Origin: Casuarina equisetifolia
Lineage: Eukaryota > Streptophyta > Magnoliopsida > Fagales > Casuarinaceae
Direction of reading: 5' to 3'
NCBI GenBank assembly: GCA_028551475.1
Contig: CM052357.1
Span: 14,865,931-14,929,930, forward strand
Length of the DNA: 64,000 bases
This document shows, piece after piece, positions 23,683 through 36,440 of this stretch. Position numbers and translations under genes: made by a program. Under the pieces are notes generated by a model that did not search any database, was not told where the DNA came from, and saw only the letters and a list, made by a program, of their open reading frames with translations. Each line of letters begins with the position of its first letter. Positions within the stretch are counted from its first letter, which is position 1.

Positions 23683-25668
23683 AAAATTGGTGAAACAATT
23701 AAGTTAAAGAATATGATTGTCATTACAATCAACAATCTTTATATAATTGTGAAACTAGAAAATATCTTTTAGTTGTGATGGGTTTCCTAGTACTATTTTG
23801 TTAAGATTCTTATTTTCTTATGATAGTAGGTTTTCTTAATAATATCTAATTATGATTCATTTAGGGTTTTTAGAGAGTCCCCATGGGGGGGCTAACTGTT
23901 GGAGAGGGCTCCTCTAGTGAATTCCAATCAATGAAAAAATTCATGAAATACTTATTTGAACAGAAAAAAAAAATCTAATGAAAAAAACTATAGGAGACAT
24001 ATGACATTATGATGTTTTAAACCTCTTAAATCTACTATATTTGAGTGTGTGCATTACTATATTTGTATGTTTGATTTGTATGTGAATGATGCAACTTGAT
24101 TAAATTTCCCTAACAAGTGGTATTAGAGTGCCAAGTTGGATCCCCAACAAGTGGAGCGTAGAGTATGGAAGATCAAGACCATAAAGGATGGATCGAACGT
24201 GGTAAATCCAATTAAAGAAACAAATAGATGTTTTGAGGTGATATTTTCTCTTTCCCTAAATTAGGTTTGATTTTAAATGATGTTGATATAGATTAAACAA
24301 TATATATTGTTGAAATGGTGGATTAAGGTATGCGATGTGTATATATGTCTCTTTGCTCTTATCTGAGCATTTATAAGCCAAATTGGAGATAATTTATTGA
24401 AGTACATGATGTTTTGGAGATGATCAATATTTTTGAAGTTATTAGTTTGAAGATTGGGTTAATCAAATTGTTTGTAATAGTCGTTGTGTTTCTTTGGCTT
24501 AAGTTGTGGCATTAAATGACAATAAATTATAAAAATATTGGTATTTGAAGATAGATTAATACTTAAGGGGGATCATTTTGTTAATGCTGTTAATGAATTG
24601 TTAATTGAAAGGGAGTTTGTGATGCTCCTATATTGATGTGATTAATGAAGTAAAATTTTTGGATTTTCAAGTTTGTCAATATCCAGATGAGGTATGAGAT
24701 GCTCCAATGGTTGATTCCAAAGAAGCACCAACAATTTTAGATGGAAGATGTACTCTTTAACAATAGATTCTGAAAAAAGATCTCAATTGTTGTGGAAGAC
24801 CCAAACAATTTTACTTTTATTGAAGGCCTCATAATGGAGTACACATTTGGATGGAAGAAGTCTTTGATGATGTGTAGATGTTTGGAGAGAAACAAGGCAT
24901 AGGAAAGGTGTAACCTAGAAAAGGCTATAACAAAAGTGCCTAAAAAAGATATGACCTAAAAGGTGTGGTTTAAGAAGAGACAAAGGTGACACAATTAATG
25001 AATGTTTATTTTAAAGAGAGTTTTCAATCTTTTTCTATCAAAAAGATTGTGGTTGAAGAGAGTTTTCTTAATATTTCTTTGTCTAAAAATTGAAAAGAGT
25101 TTCTCCAATCTTTTTCTTTCCAAAGATTGTGGTTGTGTAATTCACATATTTGAAAAGATTTTATATACTTTCCTATGGTGCAAGAATGTTGCATTAAATT
25201 GTTCTAATGATGAGATTTTTATGATTGATAGAACAATTAAGTTAAAGGTATGATTGTCATTATAATTAGGGGTTTCTATATAATTGTGAAACTAAGAAAT
25301 ATCTTATAGGTGTAGTGAGTTTCTTAATAATATTTGATTATGATTTCTATCCTCTTATGGTAGTAGGTTTTCTTAATAGTATTCAACTAAGATTTCTTTA
25401 AGGTTTCTCTATAAATAGGAAAAGTATAGAGAAACTTAGTGGGCAAGTTGAGAGAGTCTCCATGGGGGCTAATTGTTGAAAAAGGCCTCTCTTGTAGATT
25501 CTAGTGACGAAATAATCCATGAGATATCTATTTAAAGAGAGAAAAAATATAAGAAAATCTAATAAAAAAATATTATAGAGGATATAAGACATTATGATGT
25601 TGTGAATTTCTTAAATCTATTGTGTTTAAGTGTATTGTTTTTTTATATTTGTTTGGTAGATCCCAACA
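23683..25668 (+). mobile_element. Non-autonomous LTR retrotransposon, copy B
   Basis: Same family as 5840-7675 but in plus orientation. The 5' LTR is about 23683-24115 and ends CCCTAACA. The primer site TGGTATTAGAGTGCC (24118-24132) resembles the tRNA-iMet complement. The internal part is about 1.1 kb with no retroviral-type domain. The 3' LTR is about 25216-25668, ending CCCAACA. The 3' LTR keeps a TATA box (TCTATAAATAGG, 25408-25419), while the 5' LTR has lost about 45 bases there (near 23870), so the copy would have no normal promoter. Internal sequence from about 24130 matches copy A position for position (for example GTTTTGAGGTGATATTTTCT and GAGCATTTATAAGCC). No target-site duplication is certain. 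Confidence 0.8.
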
Positions 25669-28600
25669 CTTTTCACATTATCAACATTACAAAGTAACTT
25701 ATATAAACAACATATATAATTGTCTTATACTAAGTCTTTCTCCATCATATTATAACTAACTACCAGAATTTCCCTCTAATTCTTGTAAATCTTGATCATC
25801 AAATAAGCTTTCATTATAGAATTTTATTGGTTATTATATGATTTATTTGAACAAAACACAAAAAAATATTAATTTCTAGATGAGACATAGAACAAAAGTA
25901 TCAAATTATTAAACTTCTAAAGTGTAAATGTCAAATGTACTTTCTTAAAAATTTACATCTCCATTATGATAAAATATCAATTATACCTCCAAGTCTCTTT
26001 TTAATGTTTCATTGATCTTACGCGACTTTTTACACACCTAATTTTTTTTCATTAAAATGTAAATGATAAAAAAGTAAATATTATTTTTAAAGCTTATGTA
26101 TTATTTTGATCAATAGTAAACTGTGAGTAGAACCCAAATTCTGACAATTCAATAGCATTTGGGAGCTCTACTACATAAAAGACTAGTGTTTGAGCCTCTT
26201 CTCTCCCCATAAATCTTTGATAAAAAAATAAAAAATCCTAAGCATAAATTTTGCAATTAACCTAAGTAATTTCCAAATTCATGTTCGTGAAAAAAGGAAA
26301 TATTATAAAAGCTAGAAAGTGTATCGTTTTCCGCCAGACCACGGGGTTCCTTGGGTAGAATCTAAAAAACGAAGCTGTTAATTCTAGAATTAACTCTAGG
26401 TTATGTGGTAAGGTGTTAAAACATGCTAAAAAGAAGAGTTTAAAGAAAAGATGTAGAGACAAAAGAATAGCTGGCCACCAGTGCCTTCGTTCAAAGCGTT
26501 TTGGAGTCGTTATTGAAATATTGCTCTGTTTGTCGTCTGCCTCGCAATACGGGTAGCAAGAGATCCAGTTCGTGCCAGATTTTTCCCGACTTTTTGCGTC
26601 AAACAGTCCGTCTGAGACTAGGATCAATGGACCACTTCAAACCTTTTCCAAGGTGAACTAGATGAGGTGCTAGCACAGCCTCTTTTGTCATAGAAATCTG
26701 TAAAGAAACATTGGATGGTCGTTCTTGTTACTATTCACTCGTAATCAGAACATAATTTAAAGGGTAAACTATGTTCCCAGAGAAAAGAATAAAAGAAAAA
26801 GAAGCCTGTTAGTGTGTGTCTTTGTCTGTTTTACGTCTTTTTGGCTGAGTTTTCTAAAGAAGCCATGGAAACCATCATCAACAAAGATAAAAGAGCCACC
26901 CACTTGGGGACAAGCTCAAGGGCAGCCACAAAACAAACTTGGTGATTGGATACCAAAGCAGTGAATATTCCATTTCGTGTCTTCCACGGAAAAAATTACC
27001 TTCGCTGTGCCTTACCGGGGGAGTCGAAGAAGCAAAATACACCCACTGCCCATATCATTACGTTTGGTCACGGAGAAAACGAAAAGCAAAAGACAACTAA
27101 GACGTGGTATATTTCTCTTGTACCAAAGCAGATACCGTGAATGCACTGCATAGTTCATTCTACCAAACCACAAGGTACCCCCATGTTAGCTGGTGCACAA
27201 ACTTGTTCATGCATGGCTGGCATGCACATGTTTTATCTGTATTCAACATGCATGCTCCACAAATTGCATTTAGGGGATGCAAAAACTTGTCATGTTTAAG
27301 GCTGTTGCTTAAGACCCAGAAGCAGAAATATATATAGATATATAATATGAAATTGTTTTTAAGTAAGTTCTAAAATGGTAGTGTGACACATTTTTAACCA
27401 AAAACTCAATTAGACTCGAAAAACAAAGAAATTGGTTCATTTCTTGTTGGAATGTCTCCTATACAGAAGAGAGAGAGAGAGAGAGAGAGAGAAATTAAAC
27501 CTACTCAAGTGTTACCGAGGAAATATCTTTACTATATTAGAAATCTTAAAAAAAAAAAAAAAAAAAACAGAAGCAAACCAAAGTGATGGGGACAGGAAAA
27601 TTTTCTCTGGTAATTTGTGGTAGGAATTTTTTCGAGATTGAACTCTGAGGTGGGTTATGAGAAAATCATACTCTGATAAAGTGATTCTCTGCAACCCACC
27701 TCAAAAAGGACGAGGTGTTTGTAAGTGGGGTTTTCTTATAACCGACGGTCTTCCATATTGAGATGAGTCATGAGGGACTCGTAATATCACAACTGCCCTT
27801 GCAGAGTGACGATTCATTACGAGTTCCCTTTGCAACATGGGATTATCAGACAATCGCACTACCTTTTGCAAAGGACATTTTCCCCTTTTGTTCATTCATT
27901 CATTCATTCTTTCCTTTATTATTTATTATTTTTTATTTTCCTTTTTTTTTTACAACGTGATAATTGAAATGGCTCTTAGCCTTAATAGTAGATAAACAGA
28001 AGGATTAATCTTATAAACTCAAAATAACCCAAAAACTAAACAATTTTGATACTATGAAAACTGCAAGAACTATTTTGAACTCAATAAAAAATAAAAAAAC
28101 TAGAACCAAATTTTATTTTTTTGCAATATTGGTAGGTGTATTGTTGTTGGTTTGGTCCTAACTAATGTGAAACAATCACATAAAACCACCCTATTGTCAA
28201 CTGATCTACTAAGGATAGGTTCCTAGTAGTGTTGGTCAGTCCGTCGGTTGTAATACCTATTCCTAGACCTTGCGTAGAAGTACTCGGACTACCTCCTTCG
28301 TAACAAAAGGGAAAATAAAAAATGTACACTTAAGTTTAAAACCTTCAACCAATTTTGATCAAACAATGTCCCTTTTTTTTTAATCTTTCTATTTTATTTC
28401 GACATGCAAGTTATTCAAACAATGAGTAATCGAATTAAGCTCAAGAGTTGAATATTACGCCTCTTAAAAGTTTGAATAATCCCACTAACATTTTTGCTTG
28501 ATCAACCTTTTGAGTAACCAAGGGATTAACCCATGAATCAAAGTTGACATTTAGTAAAGGGAACATTGCTTTTACAAACATGATTGGTGTTGTACAACAA

Positions 28601-30085
28601 CTATAGCTTATATTGATTGGCTTAATATTTAAGATGATGGTGAAGGATAATAATTGATCGCAATCAATAGAGATTAGTGGAATTCTATTGGTAAAAAAGG
28701 GATATGATGGAAGTATAAAATTTTTTGTAGTAAAGCTTAAATGATGAAAGTATTTATCCAACATTGAGTTAGCTTTTACATTAGAGTTTTAGGCCTTCTA
28801 ACATAGTATTGAATCTAAGTTGAACCTATTTTATCTTATGAGATCTTAAACTCAATATTGCTAGACATGTAAAGTATATGTGCAAGACAAAAGTCTCAAA
28901 TTAAGTATATAATCTTTTGTAGTGAAACTTAAATAAAAAAAGTGCTTGTAAAACCTTTAAACTAGTTTTTAGACTAGACTTTTAGACCTTTTAACAATTA
29001 GTAGTACATTATTGAAGTCCCACATAGACATGTAATTGAACATTTGGGAGAAAGTTCTGGGGTAATATGCCATACCCCCCATATGAGAAGATATGAAACT
29101 TCGTTTTCACATACCAGGAAGAGAACTTTCTTGATGTCATTTCTGATTGAAGAAGCCAAAATACGTGAACAAAAAGGATCATGGAAAGAACTGGTCCAAC
29201 AGGCTTCCGAGCCCTTTCATTTCTCCTCGGCAATAGAAGCAGTGCGATTGATTGCAACATCGCAACCATGCACCCTGGTCTAGCCCGAAAAGGGTTCGTG
29301 GGGTGCTCAGAGCGCATAGCTTGAAGCTTTAATTTGACAACTCACAAAGTGGAATTTCGGCCAGGCAGAACCTGCCATATAATGAGAGAAGCAGGCTCTT
29401 CGTGGACCACGCCAAGTTCCATAACTACTTGTCAGAAAAAGGAAAAAATACACAAGGTTTTTGAGTGGCTACACTTTTCTTCCCTGCCAAAACGATGCAC
29501 TACGTTGCCCTTTCTTTTCGTTGGTTAGAAAAAGTTTGGTCTCTTCAGAAGAACAAAACCAGTGGATAACATAAAAGGACATCTTAAAATATAAGAAATA
29601 AAAATGCCATGTCTTCTTACTTTGAATGTGGATTAATTCACAAGTGAGAGAATACAAAAATAGGGGGAAAAAATAACGATCTTCAAGTCTGTAATGATAT
29701 AGATAATGTACTTAAATTTGGAGTAATCAATTAAGAAAGAAAGATACTTAAATATATATATAAAAGAAGGATATCAAATTACCACGAAAGTCGTAGTTTT
29801 ATATGCAACGTGATTTACAGCATGAGAAAACAAAAGAAAACTAATCCTTTGAATGGGGAAAGAGGAAAGAATGAGAAAGAATGATGGGTTTGACATTTTA
29901 AATGGAGGGCACCATGATTATATGGAGGGTAGAGAGGGCGTGAGGGCGGGATTGTCCACTTTGATTTTGCTCCTTAGGTGGAGCATGAAGGAATCCTAGG
30001 AATGGTGCTTGCATATTGGACGACAGCCCTTCTTTTTTGTTATGGTATTAAATCAACCGAAGGTCACCATTTGCCTCACCAAAGT
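25669..30085. other. Intergenic AT-rich region
   Basis: No gene is supported. It includes a (GA)n run (27467-27492), an A20 run (27548-27567), CATGCATG motifs around 27210-27260 and many AT-rich short frames. ORFs at 26262-26627 (-) and 29009-29317 (-) carry no recognisable motif. Confidence 0.5.
27467..27492 (+). repeat. (GA)n microsatellite
   Basis: Uninterrupted GA dinucleotides, about 13 units. Confidence 0.95.
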
Positions 30086-30089
30086 TGCA

Positions 30090-30193
30090 CCTATATAAAA
30101 TGAAAAAGTAGTGATTGCTGAACAGAAAGTGTCCTTTCTTGTTTCGTTTTTTGGAGAAGTACAAAGCGTTCTGGGTTTTCAAAAGATGGAGAA
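30090..30193 (+). promoter_or_regulatory. TATA box and leader of a possible small gene interrupted by the copia element
   Basis: CCTATATAAAATG (30090-30102) is a strong plant TATA box. About 95 bases downstream is ATG 30186-30188 followed by GAG AA, where the copia element is inserted. Removing the element and one copy of its target-site duplication continues the frame from 36228 to a TAA at 36265-36267, giving a 15-codon frame (MEKNKGDAKAILSDC). The promoter-to-ATG spacing is plausible, but so short a frame can occur by chance. Confidence 0.35.
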
Positions 30194-30453
30194 TCTTAGA
30201 ATCGGAAACACAACTGAGAACGCATCAATATGGTGGAATTGAGAAACCCTCAAATGCTTGCTTAATTGAATAATTACAAGAGAGAAAAAACATTTACAGT
30301 TAAGGTAAAACCTTGATTAGGAAAACTTTACACGGGCCGCATATAAGGCGCAAGCTTAATAATAAAAACCTGAACTAACGGCCCAACTAGCTAAAGGCTG
30401 ACCCAAATATAAAATAATACAATAAGGTACATGTAATACATTATATTGCAACA
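30194..30453 (-). repeat. 3' LTR of the copia element
   Basis: 260 bp; begins TGTTGCAATATAATG on the minus strand and ends TCTAAGA, where a CA end would be expected. About 92% identical to 35963-36222. Confidence 0.92.
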
Positions 30454-30575
30454 CCCCCCCTCAAGCTGGTGATTTGTACAAATCAAATACACCAAGCTTG
30501 CGAAGAAGATAACCATGTTGGTGACTATCTATAGCCTTAGTTAACAGATCCTCGGGTTGCTTGTGGGTGTGAATG

Positions 30576-32060
30576 CTACAAGGCTGAATCAAACCCCTTG
30601 TTGTTTCTCATGAATGAAATGACAATCAATCTCGATATGCTTGGTACGTTCATGGAAAATGGGATTACTGGCAATATGTATGGCTGCTTCATTGTCACAA
30701 TACAAAGGGATAGGTTAGGGAACAAAGACCTATAAGTCGCCAAGAAGCCTATGCAACCAAACAATCTCACAAACAGCAGTAGCCATAGCTTTATATTCCA
30801 CTTCTGAAGAGGAATGGGAAACGGTGACTTGTTTCTTGGTCTTCCAAGAGATCAAAGAGCCCCCCAACTTAATCCAAAAACCAGTAAGAGATTGGTGAGA
30901 CATGGGGCAAACCGCCCAATCAAAGTCACAAAACCCAGTCAACTAAAAATCCTTATGAGAAGGCATGAAAAGACCTAAGCCGAGAATGCCTTTTAAGTAT
31001 TTAACAACTTTCAAGGCCATGTCCATATGGGAAGTTTTCAGGGAGTGCATGAATTGACTGAGCATCTGGACAGGATGGTTGATGTCAGGGCAAGTATGAG
31101 TGAGGTAGATCAAGGGTCCAAGAAGACGCTGATAAGAGGAAATATCAGCCAAAAGGGGGTCATCAACGAGAACAGGTGCACTCACATCATATTCCAAGGA
31201 GGTGATCTTCAAGTTTTGATCCATGGGAATCTTGCAGGGTTGGGCACCAGACAAACCGGCTTCAGAGATTAACTTTAAGGCATATTTGCGTTGATTGAGG
31301 CATATACCACTCATAGAGTGTGCAATCTCAATGCCAAAGAAAAATTTTGCTTACCCCAAATCCTTCATGTGGAATCAGGAATAAAGATGAGACTTAACCT
31401 GAGCAATGGCCTCCTCACTATTGCCCGTGAGAAGCATATCATCAACATAGATCAAAATAGTAACCACAGTGGAGTCACGCCGAAGGGTAAATAAAGCATA
31501 GTCATTCCAAGATTGCTTAAAACCAACCTTAAGGAGAGTAGCGGTAAATTTGGCATACCATTGTCGAGAAGCCTACTTGAGGCCATAAATGGACTTGAGA
31601 AGGTGACAAACCTTTGGTGGGCCAATGGGGGAAGAAGAAATCCTTGGAGGTAAGGACATGTATACCTCCTCATGTAAGTCACCATGGAGGAAGGCATTAT
31701 GGACGTCCATCTGATAGAGGGGCCAACGAAACATAGAGGCCAAGGTCATGATACAACAAACAGTCACCATCTTGGCCAGAGGGGAAAAAGTCTCCTCGTA
31801 GTCAATCTCATAGCACTGAGTGAAGCCCTTAGCAATAAGGCGAGCTTTATATCTCTCAATGGAACCATCGGCATGATATTTTATCTTATAAACCCATTTG
31901 CATCCAATCGTCTTACGACTAGGGGAAGATCAACTAAGGTCCATGTCTGGTTGGTCGCTAATGCATGGAGTTCATTAGTCATAACATCAACCTATCGAGG
32001 ATCTCAAACCGCCTCATGATAATAACGTGGCTCATGGATAGAAGAGATAGAGACAATAAA
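30576..32060 (-). pseudogene. Copia reverse transcriptase and RNase H
   Basis: Translation across several stops shows GCKWVYKIKYHADGSIERYKAR, the DYEETFSP motif, YQMDVHNAFLHGDLHEEVYM, LLKSIYGLK, the YVDDM catalytic box (about 31430-31455), then RNase H with CDFDWAVC, SWKTKKQVTVSHSSSEVEYKA and [25 protein letters not shown]. Stops lie at 30943 and 30730 among others. Several fall where relatives have glutamine. Confidence 0.88.
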
Positions 32061-32222
32061 GGCTCGATGGCTAGGGGAAAGATTGTCAAGGGTCACAAAT
32101 TGGGAAATAGAGCAAGGAATGTCTCGAGGACCAATGGAAGAGTCCCCAAGGGCGTTGGAAGCTATATGGTTACAATGATAATCTTAGGTCCATATAGGAG
32201 GTTTTATAACCCGTTGGGAACG

Positions 32223-33840
32223 TTAGGCATCAGGGGTAAGGATGACGGGTATGATCGTAGTGGAGGGATCCACAATAGGTGGGTCTAAGAAAGAGGCATC
32301 CACAGTGGGCGAATCCATAATGGAAGGATTCACAGTGGGTGAATCGAGAGGTACAGTGGTAGGCAAGGAAGAGGGAGATGAACCCTCAGGTGGGAAAGAG
32401 GATGATGTTTTAATCGGAACATCAGAGGGTGAAGAGGTAGGGGCGACATAAGTAGGTCCGATCAAGGGAGAATAAGGATCAGGATCCAAAGGTACAAAAG
32501 AATGGTCCGCAGTGACTGGAGGAACAGAAGGAGACTGGGACAGAGTGAAAGGGAAAACTGACTCGTGAAACACAACATCTCTAACAGTGGAGAAAGTGCA
32601 GGTGGTAAGATCAAGGACATGATAACCCTTTTAGGAGGAAGGATAACCCATAAAAACACACGCTTTAGCCCAGGGAGCGAATTTGTCCTCATATGGAATG
32701 ACTGTGGCATAACATAGACACCCAAAAATCTGAAGATGTGATGTACAGGGACATTTACCAAAGAGGACATCAAAGGGAGTTTTTCCATCTAAAATGGGAA
32801 TAGGAAGACGGTTAATAATATGGGTGGTAGTTAGGACACATTCACCCCAATAACGATCAAGAATATCAACCTAAAAATGTAAGGCTCGGGCCATATCAAG
32901 GATGTGACGATGTTTGCATTCAACTACGCCATTTTGTTGGGGAGTATGAACACAGGAACTCTCGTGGTGAACACCCCGAAGCTGAAGGAATGAGGTACAC
33001 TCATGACTAAAGAACTTAGATCCATTGTCAGAACGTAACCGACGAATGTGAGTGTGAAACTGAGTTTTGACCATAGAGAAGAACGAACGGATAAAGGGGA
33101 ATGCTTGATTTTTGGAACGCATGAGGTAAACCCATGTGCCATGGGAGAAATCATCTACAATGGTCAAGAAATAACATGTCCCATCATGATTAGGAGTCCA
33201 ATGTGGACCCTATATGTCAACATGCACTAATTCAAAAATAGAGGTCGTACTTGAACTACGAGATGGAAACAGGAGATGAGTTTGTTTGGCTAAAGGACAA
33301 ACTGGACAAAAAACTTCAGGAGATGCATAACAAGATGAGTGTCCAAAACGACAATGCCATAGCATTTGTTTATTATTCAAAACATGGTGCTTAAACATGG
33401 TGTTCGTACAAACATTAGCCCGTTTAAGGGCATTACACTCAAAAGTTTTAACAATAGTCGAAAATGTATCCGTTGTGGCATCCGTTGGAGACATTAGATG
33501 ATAAAGACGATGCTTAGCCCTACCCAGCCCCAATATTGTCCCAATCAAACGGTCCTAGAAGAAACAAAAATGAGGATAAAAGATAGCTTGACAAGAACTA
33601 TCAAAAGTAAATTAGGTGACTGACAAAAGTTTACACTTAAAGGATGAAACATATAAGACATCATAAAGAATGATAGATGGGGAAATACAAACAGTCCCAA
33701 TATGAGTAATAGTCATGCTACTATTATCAGGTAGTTTGACATAAATAGGATTTGAGACGTATGACCTAATATTGTCCATGCATGAGAGATCACATGTAAT
33801 GTGATCACTCGCCCCTGAATCAATAAACTAATCAAATATA
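32223..33840 (-). pseudogene. Copia protease end and integrase
   Basis: The protease motif DSGASDH is readable near 33810-33830. Then comes the integrase zinc-binding segment (WHCRFGH ... CPVCPLAKQ), the DDE core (TIVDDFSHGTWVYLM, RSDNGSKF, HTPQQNGVVECKHRHI), and the C-terminal GKTPFDVLFGK and FGCLCYA region. A Pro/Ser-rich linker follows. Stops at 33210, 32871, about 32630 and 32223 break the frame. Confidence 0.88.
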
Positions 33841-34066
33841 GGTGAGGTTTGCAAAGAAGAAATCATACCTGCAAAGTTTGCCATGGGCTTAGTAGGCCTA
33901 AAGTGGCTGAGGAGCTGGACCACCTATTGATATTGCTCAAGTGTGAGAGACTGCCCAGGTGTGCTAGTTAGTGGCACGGGTGGTGCACTGCTGACAGGAG
34001 GAGATGGCGATGCTACAGGCTCAACACTAACTACATGTGCTAAGCGGATGTTACCACCTTTCTTTT

Positions 34067-35169
34067 TTAGAGTCTTGGGTTTGGGAGGAAAACCAACCAG
34101 CAGAAAACACCGATCCTTAGTATGACCTTCTCGACGACAATGCTCACAGAAGAAGCGAGAGTTGCCTTACCCAAAACCAATGCTAGAACGGTAGTGGAAA
34201 AGCCCTTAACGGTGGAGGAATGATCTCGCAAAGTGTTCCCGAACCCCTTTCCAAAGGACATAGGGGAGTGAACAGTAAAGGCAGCCAACTCAGTTTTACC
34301 ATTGTCAACTTGCAAACTACGTTGGTGTTCCCTATTAGAAACCAACGAGAAGACCTCATCAAGTGGGGGAATGGCACTCCACGAATTAATGTTACTCTGA
34401 ACTGTGGTATAGATAGGCTGAAGCCCAAGCAGAAAATGCATAACACGTCCAGACTCCTTTTTAGCAGCTATGAAACTTGGATAATCGCATGTGCATTTGT
34501 TACACTTGCATTTCATCATTGACTGGCATTTGTCAAGTTTGACCCATAAGTTAGAGAGACGGCTAAAATATTGAGCCATTGACTTATTTGGCTACTATTT
34601 TACTTTTGCAAGTTGTTGTTCCAAGTCATAACGATGTGTCCAAGTGACCTTAGAGTACCTAGTTTCTGACATTTTCCAAGCCTCCAAAGCACAATCACAT
34701 AAAGAGATGGCATTTCCAATGTCTGCCAAAACAGAGTCATCAACCAAGACAGAACCACCAAATTGCACTTATCCCAATGACTGCCCTATATAGAATCATT
34801 TGGCCTAGGGAGAGTCCCATATACCAGATACAGTTTGTCTCGAGAACCCAGAGCTATTTGCATTTTCCACTTCCATCTAGGGTAGTTAGTAGAGCCAGTG
34901 AGTAGTTGGGGAACAAGAATGGCAGTAAAGATGTCGCCAGCGGCCAACAGAAGGGGGTCAGAGGGTTCTAAGAGGCCAGAGAGTTTGGAAGAGTAGGTTT
35001 TCTCGTCCATAGTGGCAGACGAAGGAGAGGAAGCGTCGGAGGACATTGTGCCGAAGGAAGGAGGCTGAGACGACGACAACGAAGTGCAGAAATGCGTCTT
35101 CGCTGTGACAGCGCAACCCAGAAGTGAGACGCGTGGGTAGGGATCCAAATGATGGGACCTAAATCGCAT
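34067..35169 (-). pseudogene. Copia gag
   Basis: The first part (34786-35169) holds LTGSTNYPRWKWKMQIALGSRDKL, the typical N-terminal gag signature. The second part (34067-34579) holds YFSRLSNLWVKLD, FLLGLQPIY and SLVSNREHQR. A zinc-knuckle-like Cys/His segment near 34130 is readable only in another frame. The start could be ATG 35167-35169 or 35044-35046 (MSSDASSPSS). Confidence 0.8.
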
Positions 35170-35204
35170 CGATGGGTAGTCATGGGCAAAGATGTAATTT
35201 TGCC

Positions 35205-35640
35205 CCTAATTTAAGTGAAACGATGTGTATGAATGAAATGCACCGTCTACGAACAGAGAGGGAATTAGAAAAAAGTAAGTAAAACGGTGCATGTAGGGAT
35301 CAAAACGCACCGTCTAGGGGGCAGGAATGTAATTATAAGATTTAAGTGAAACGGTGTGTGTTGGCAAAACGCACCATCTAGGGCCAAGAAAGGAATTAAA
35401 GAAATTTAAATAAAACGGGGCATTTAGAGGAATGAAATGCACTGCCTGGAGGGTAAAGGGGTAATTAGACTAAATGTAAGTGAAATGGTGCGTAGAGGAA
35501 AGTAAAACGCACCGTTCAAGGGTAGAAACATAATTTGACCTCAACAACTAAGTGAAACGGTGTGTATGCAACCAAAGGACAAAGAGGTAATTTCAAACCT
35601 CAAAAATCATCCAAATAATAAACAAAACGCATTGTATCAA
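35205..35640 (-). repeat. Palindromic tandem repeats in the copia leader
   Basis: About six degenerate units of 60-70 bases between the primer site and gag. On the plus strand each has AAGTGAAACGGTG(T/C)GT, a short spacer, AAAACGCACCGTCTAGGG, then an A/G-rich tail with GGAATTA or GTAATT. ACGGTGC and GCACCGT are inverted repeats, so each unit can form a hairpin with a stem of about 7 bp or more. The last unit (about 35550) keeps only one arm. Confidence 0.8.
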
Positions 35641-35949
35641 ACACATTTTGACAAAGCAGATTCAAAAGAAAGGATCTAGCAGCGAAAGCGAAAGGACAGA
35701 TGAAGAACAAACCAAGAACACGAAAAAACCAGAAAACTGAACAAAAATTCGAGAAAGAAATCAAAAATCTGAATAAAGAGATAAAAACTATTGAGAGGTA
35801 GGATCAAGACACAGATTTGATTCTCAACAAACACGAAGCAAACGATAATATCACTAGGATTCTAAAGAGAAAAGAATCAAGGGATACGAAAGAGAAAAAG
35901 GAAAATTGATAGAGAAAAAAAAGGTACCAGATTAATCAGAACTCAGACT

Positions 35950-35962
35950 GGCTCTGATACCA
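35950..35962 (-). promoter_or_regulatory. Primer binding site of the copia element
   Basis: The minus strand reads TGGTATCAGAGCC directly after the 5' LTR, complementary to the 3' end of initiator tRNA-Met, the usual plant copia primer. Confidence 0.9.
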
Positions 35963-36222
35963 TCTTAGAATTGGAAACACAATGGAGAATGCATCAATAT
36001 GGTGGAATCAAGAAACCCTTAAATGTTTGCTTAATTGAATAATTACAAAAGAGAAAAAACATATACAGTTAGGGTAAAACCTTGATTAGGAAAACTTTAC
36101 ACGGGCTGCACATGAGGCACAAGCCCAATAATAGAAACCTGAACTAATGGCCCAACTAACTAAAGGCCGACCCAAATATAAAATAATACAATAAGGTACA
36201 TGTAATACATTATATTGCAACA
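35963..36222 (-). repeat. 5' LTR of the copia element
   Basis: 260 bp, adjacent to the primer site on one side and to AAGAA (probable target-site duplication) on the other. Confidence 0.92.
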
Positions 36223-36440
36223 AAGAAGAATAAGGGTGATGCCAAAGCAATATTGAGTGATTGCTAACAAGTTTGTTAGGCCTTTTTAAAGTTTATGAAA
36301 ACAGTACACATCTTCATGATGTGGTTGTTTTAATGTTTGACTTCAAAGAGGTGGCTGAGGTGAATAATTTGGCAAGAAACATCAGCCATGCTAGGTTCCT
36401 TTACTGTTCCCCGCTGGTGCAGCCTTGCCTGCCAACCTGA

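Larger units (their letters stand above)
30194..36222 (-). mobile_element. Ty1/copia LTR retrotransposon, full-length but degenerate
   Basis: Both LTRs are 260 bp: 35963-36222 (5') and 30194-30453 (3'). The flanks GAGAA (30189-30193) and AAGAA (36223-36227) fit a 5-bp target-site duplication with one change. Primer site TGGTATCAGAGCC (35950-35962 on the minus strand) is a full tRNA-iMet match; polypurine tract GCTTGAGGGGGGG lies at 30454-30466. The order gag, protease, integrase, RT, RNase H is the copia order. LTRs differ at about 21 of 260 positions by eye, so it is older than the gypsy element. Many in-frame stops and shifts make it non-coding. The leader 35205-35640 holds palindromic tandem repeats. 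Confidence 0.93.

Noticed and set aside
26262..26627. 121-codon minus-strand open frame
   Set aside because: No family motif, AT-driven hydrophobic composition, isolated in intergenic DNA.
35205..35640. CRISPR-like array
   Set aside because: Units are degenerate, have no uniform spacers, lie in a plant retrotransposon leader, and no cas genes exist here.
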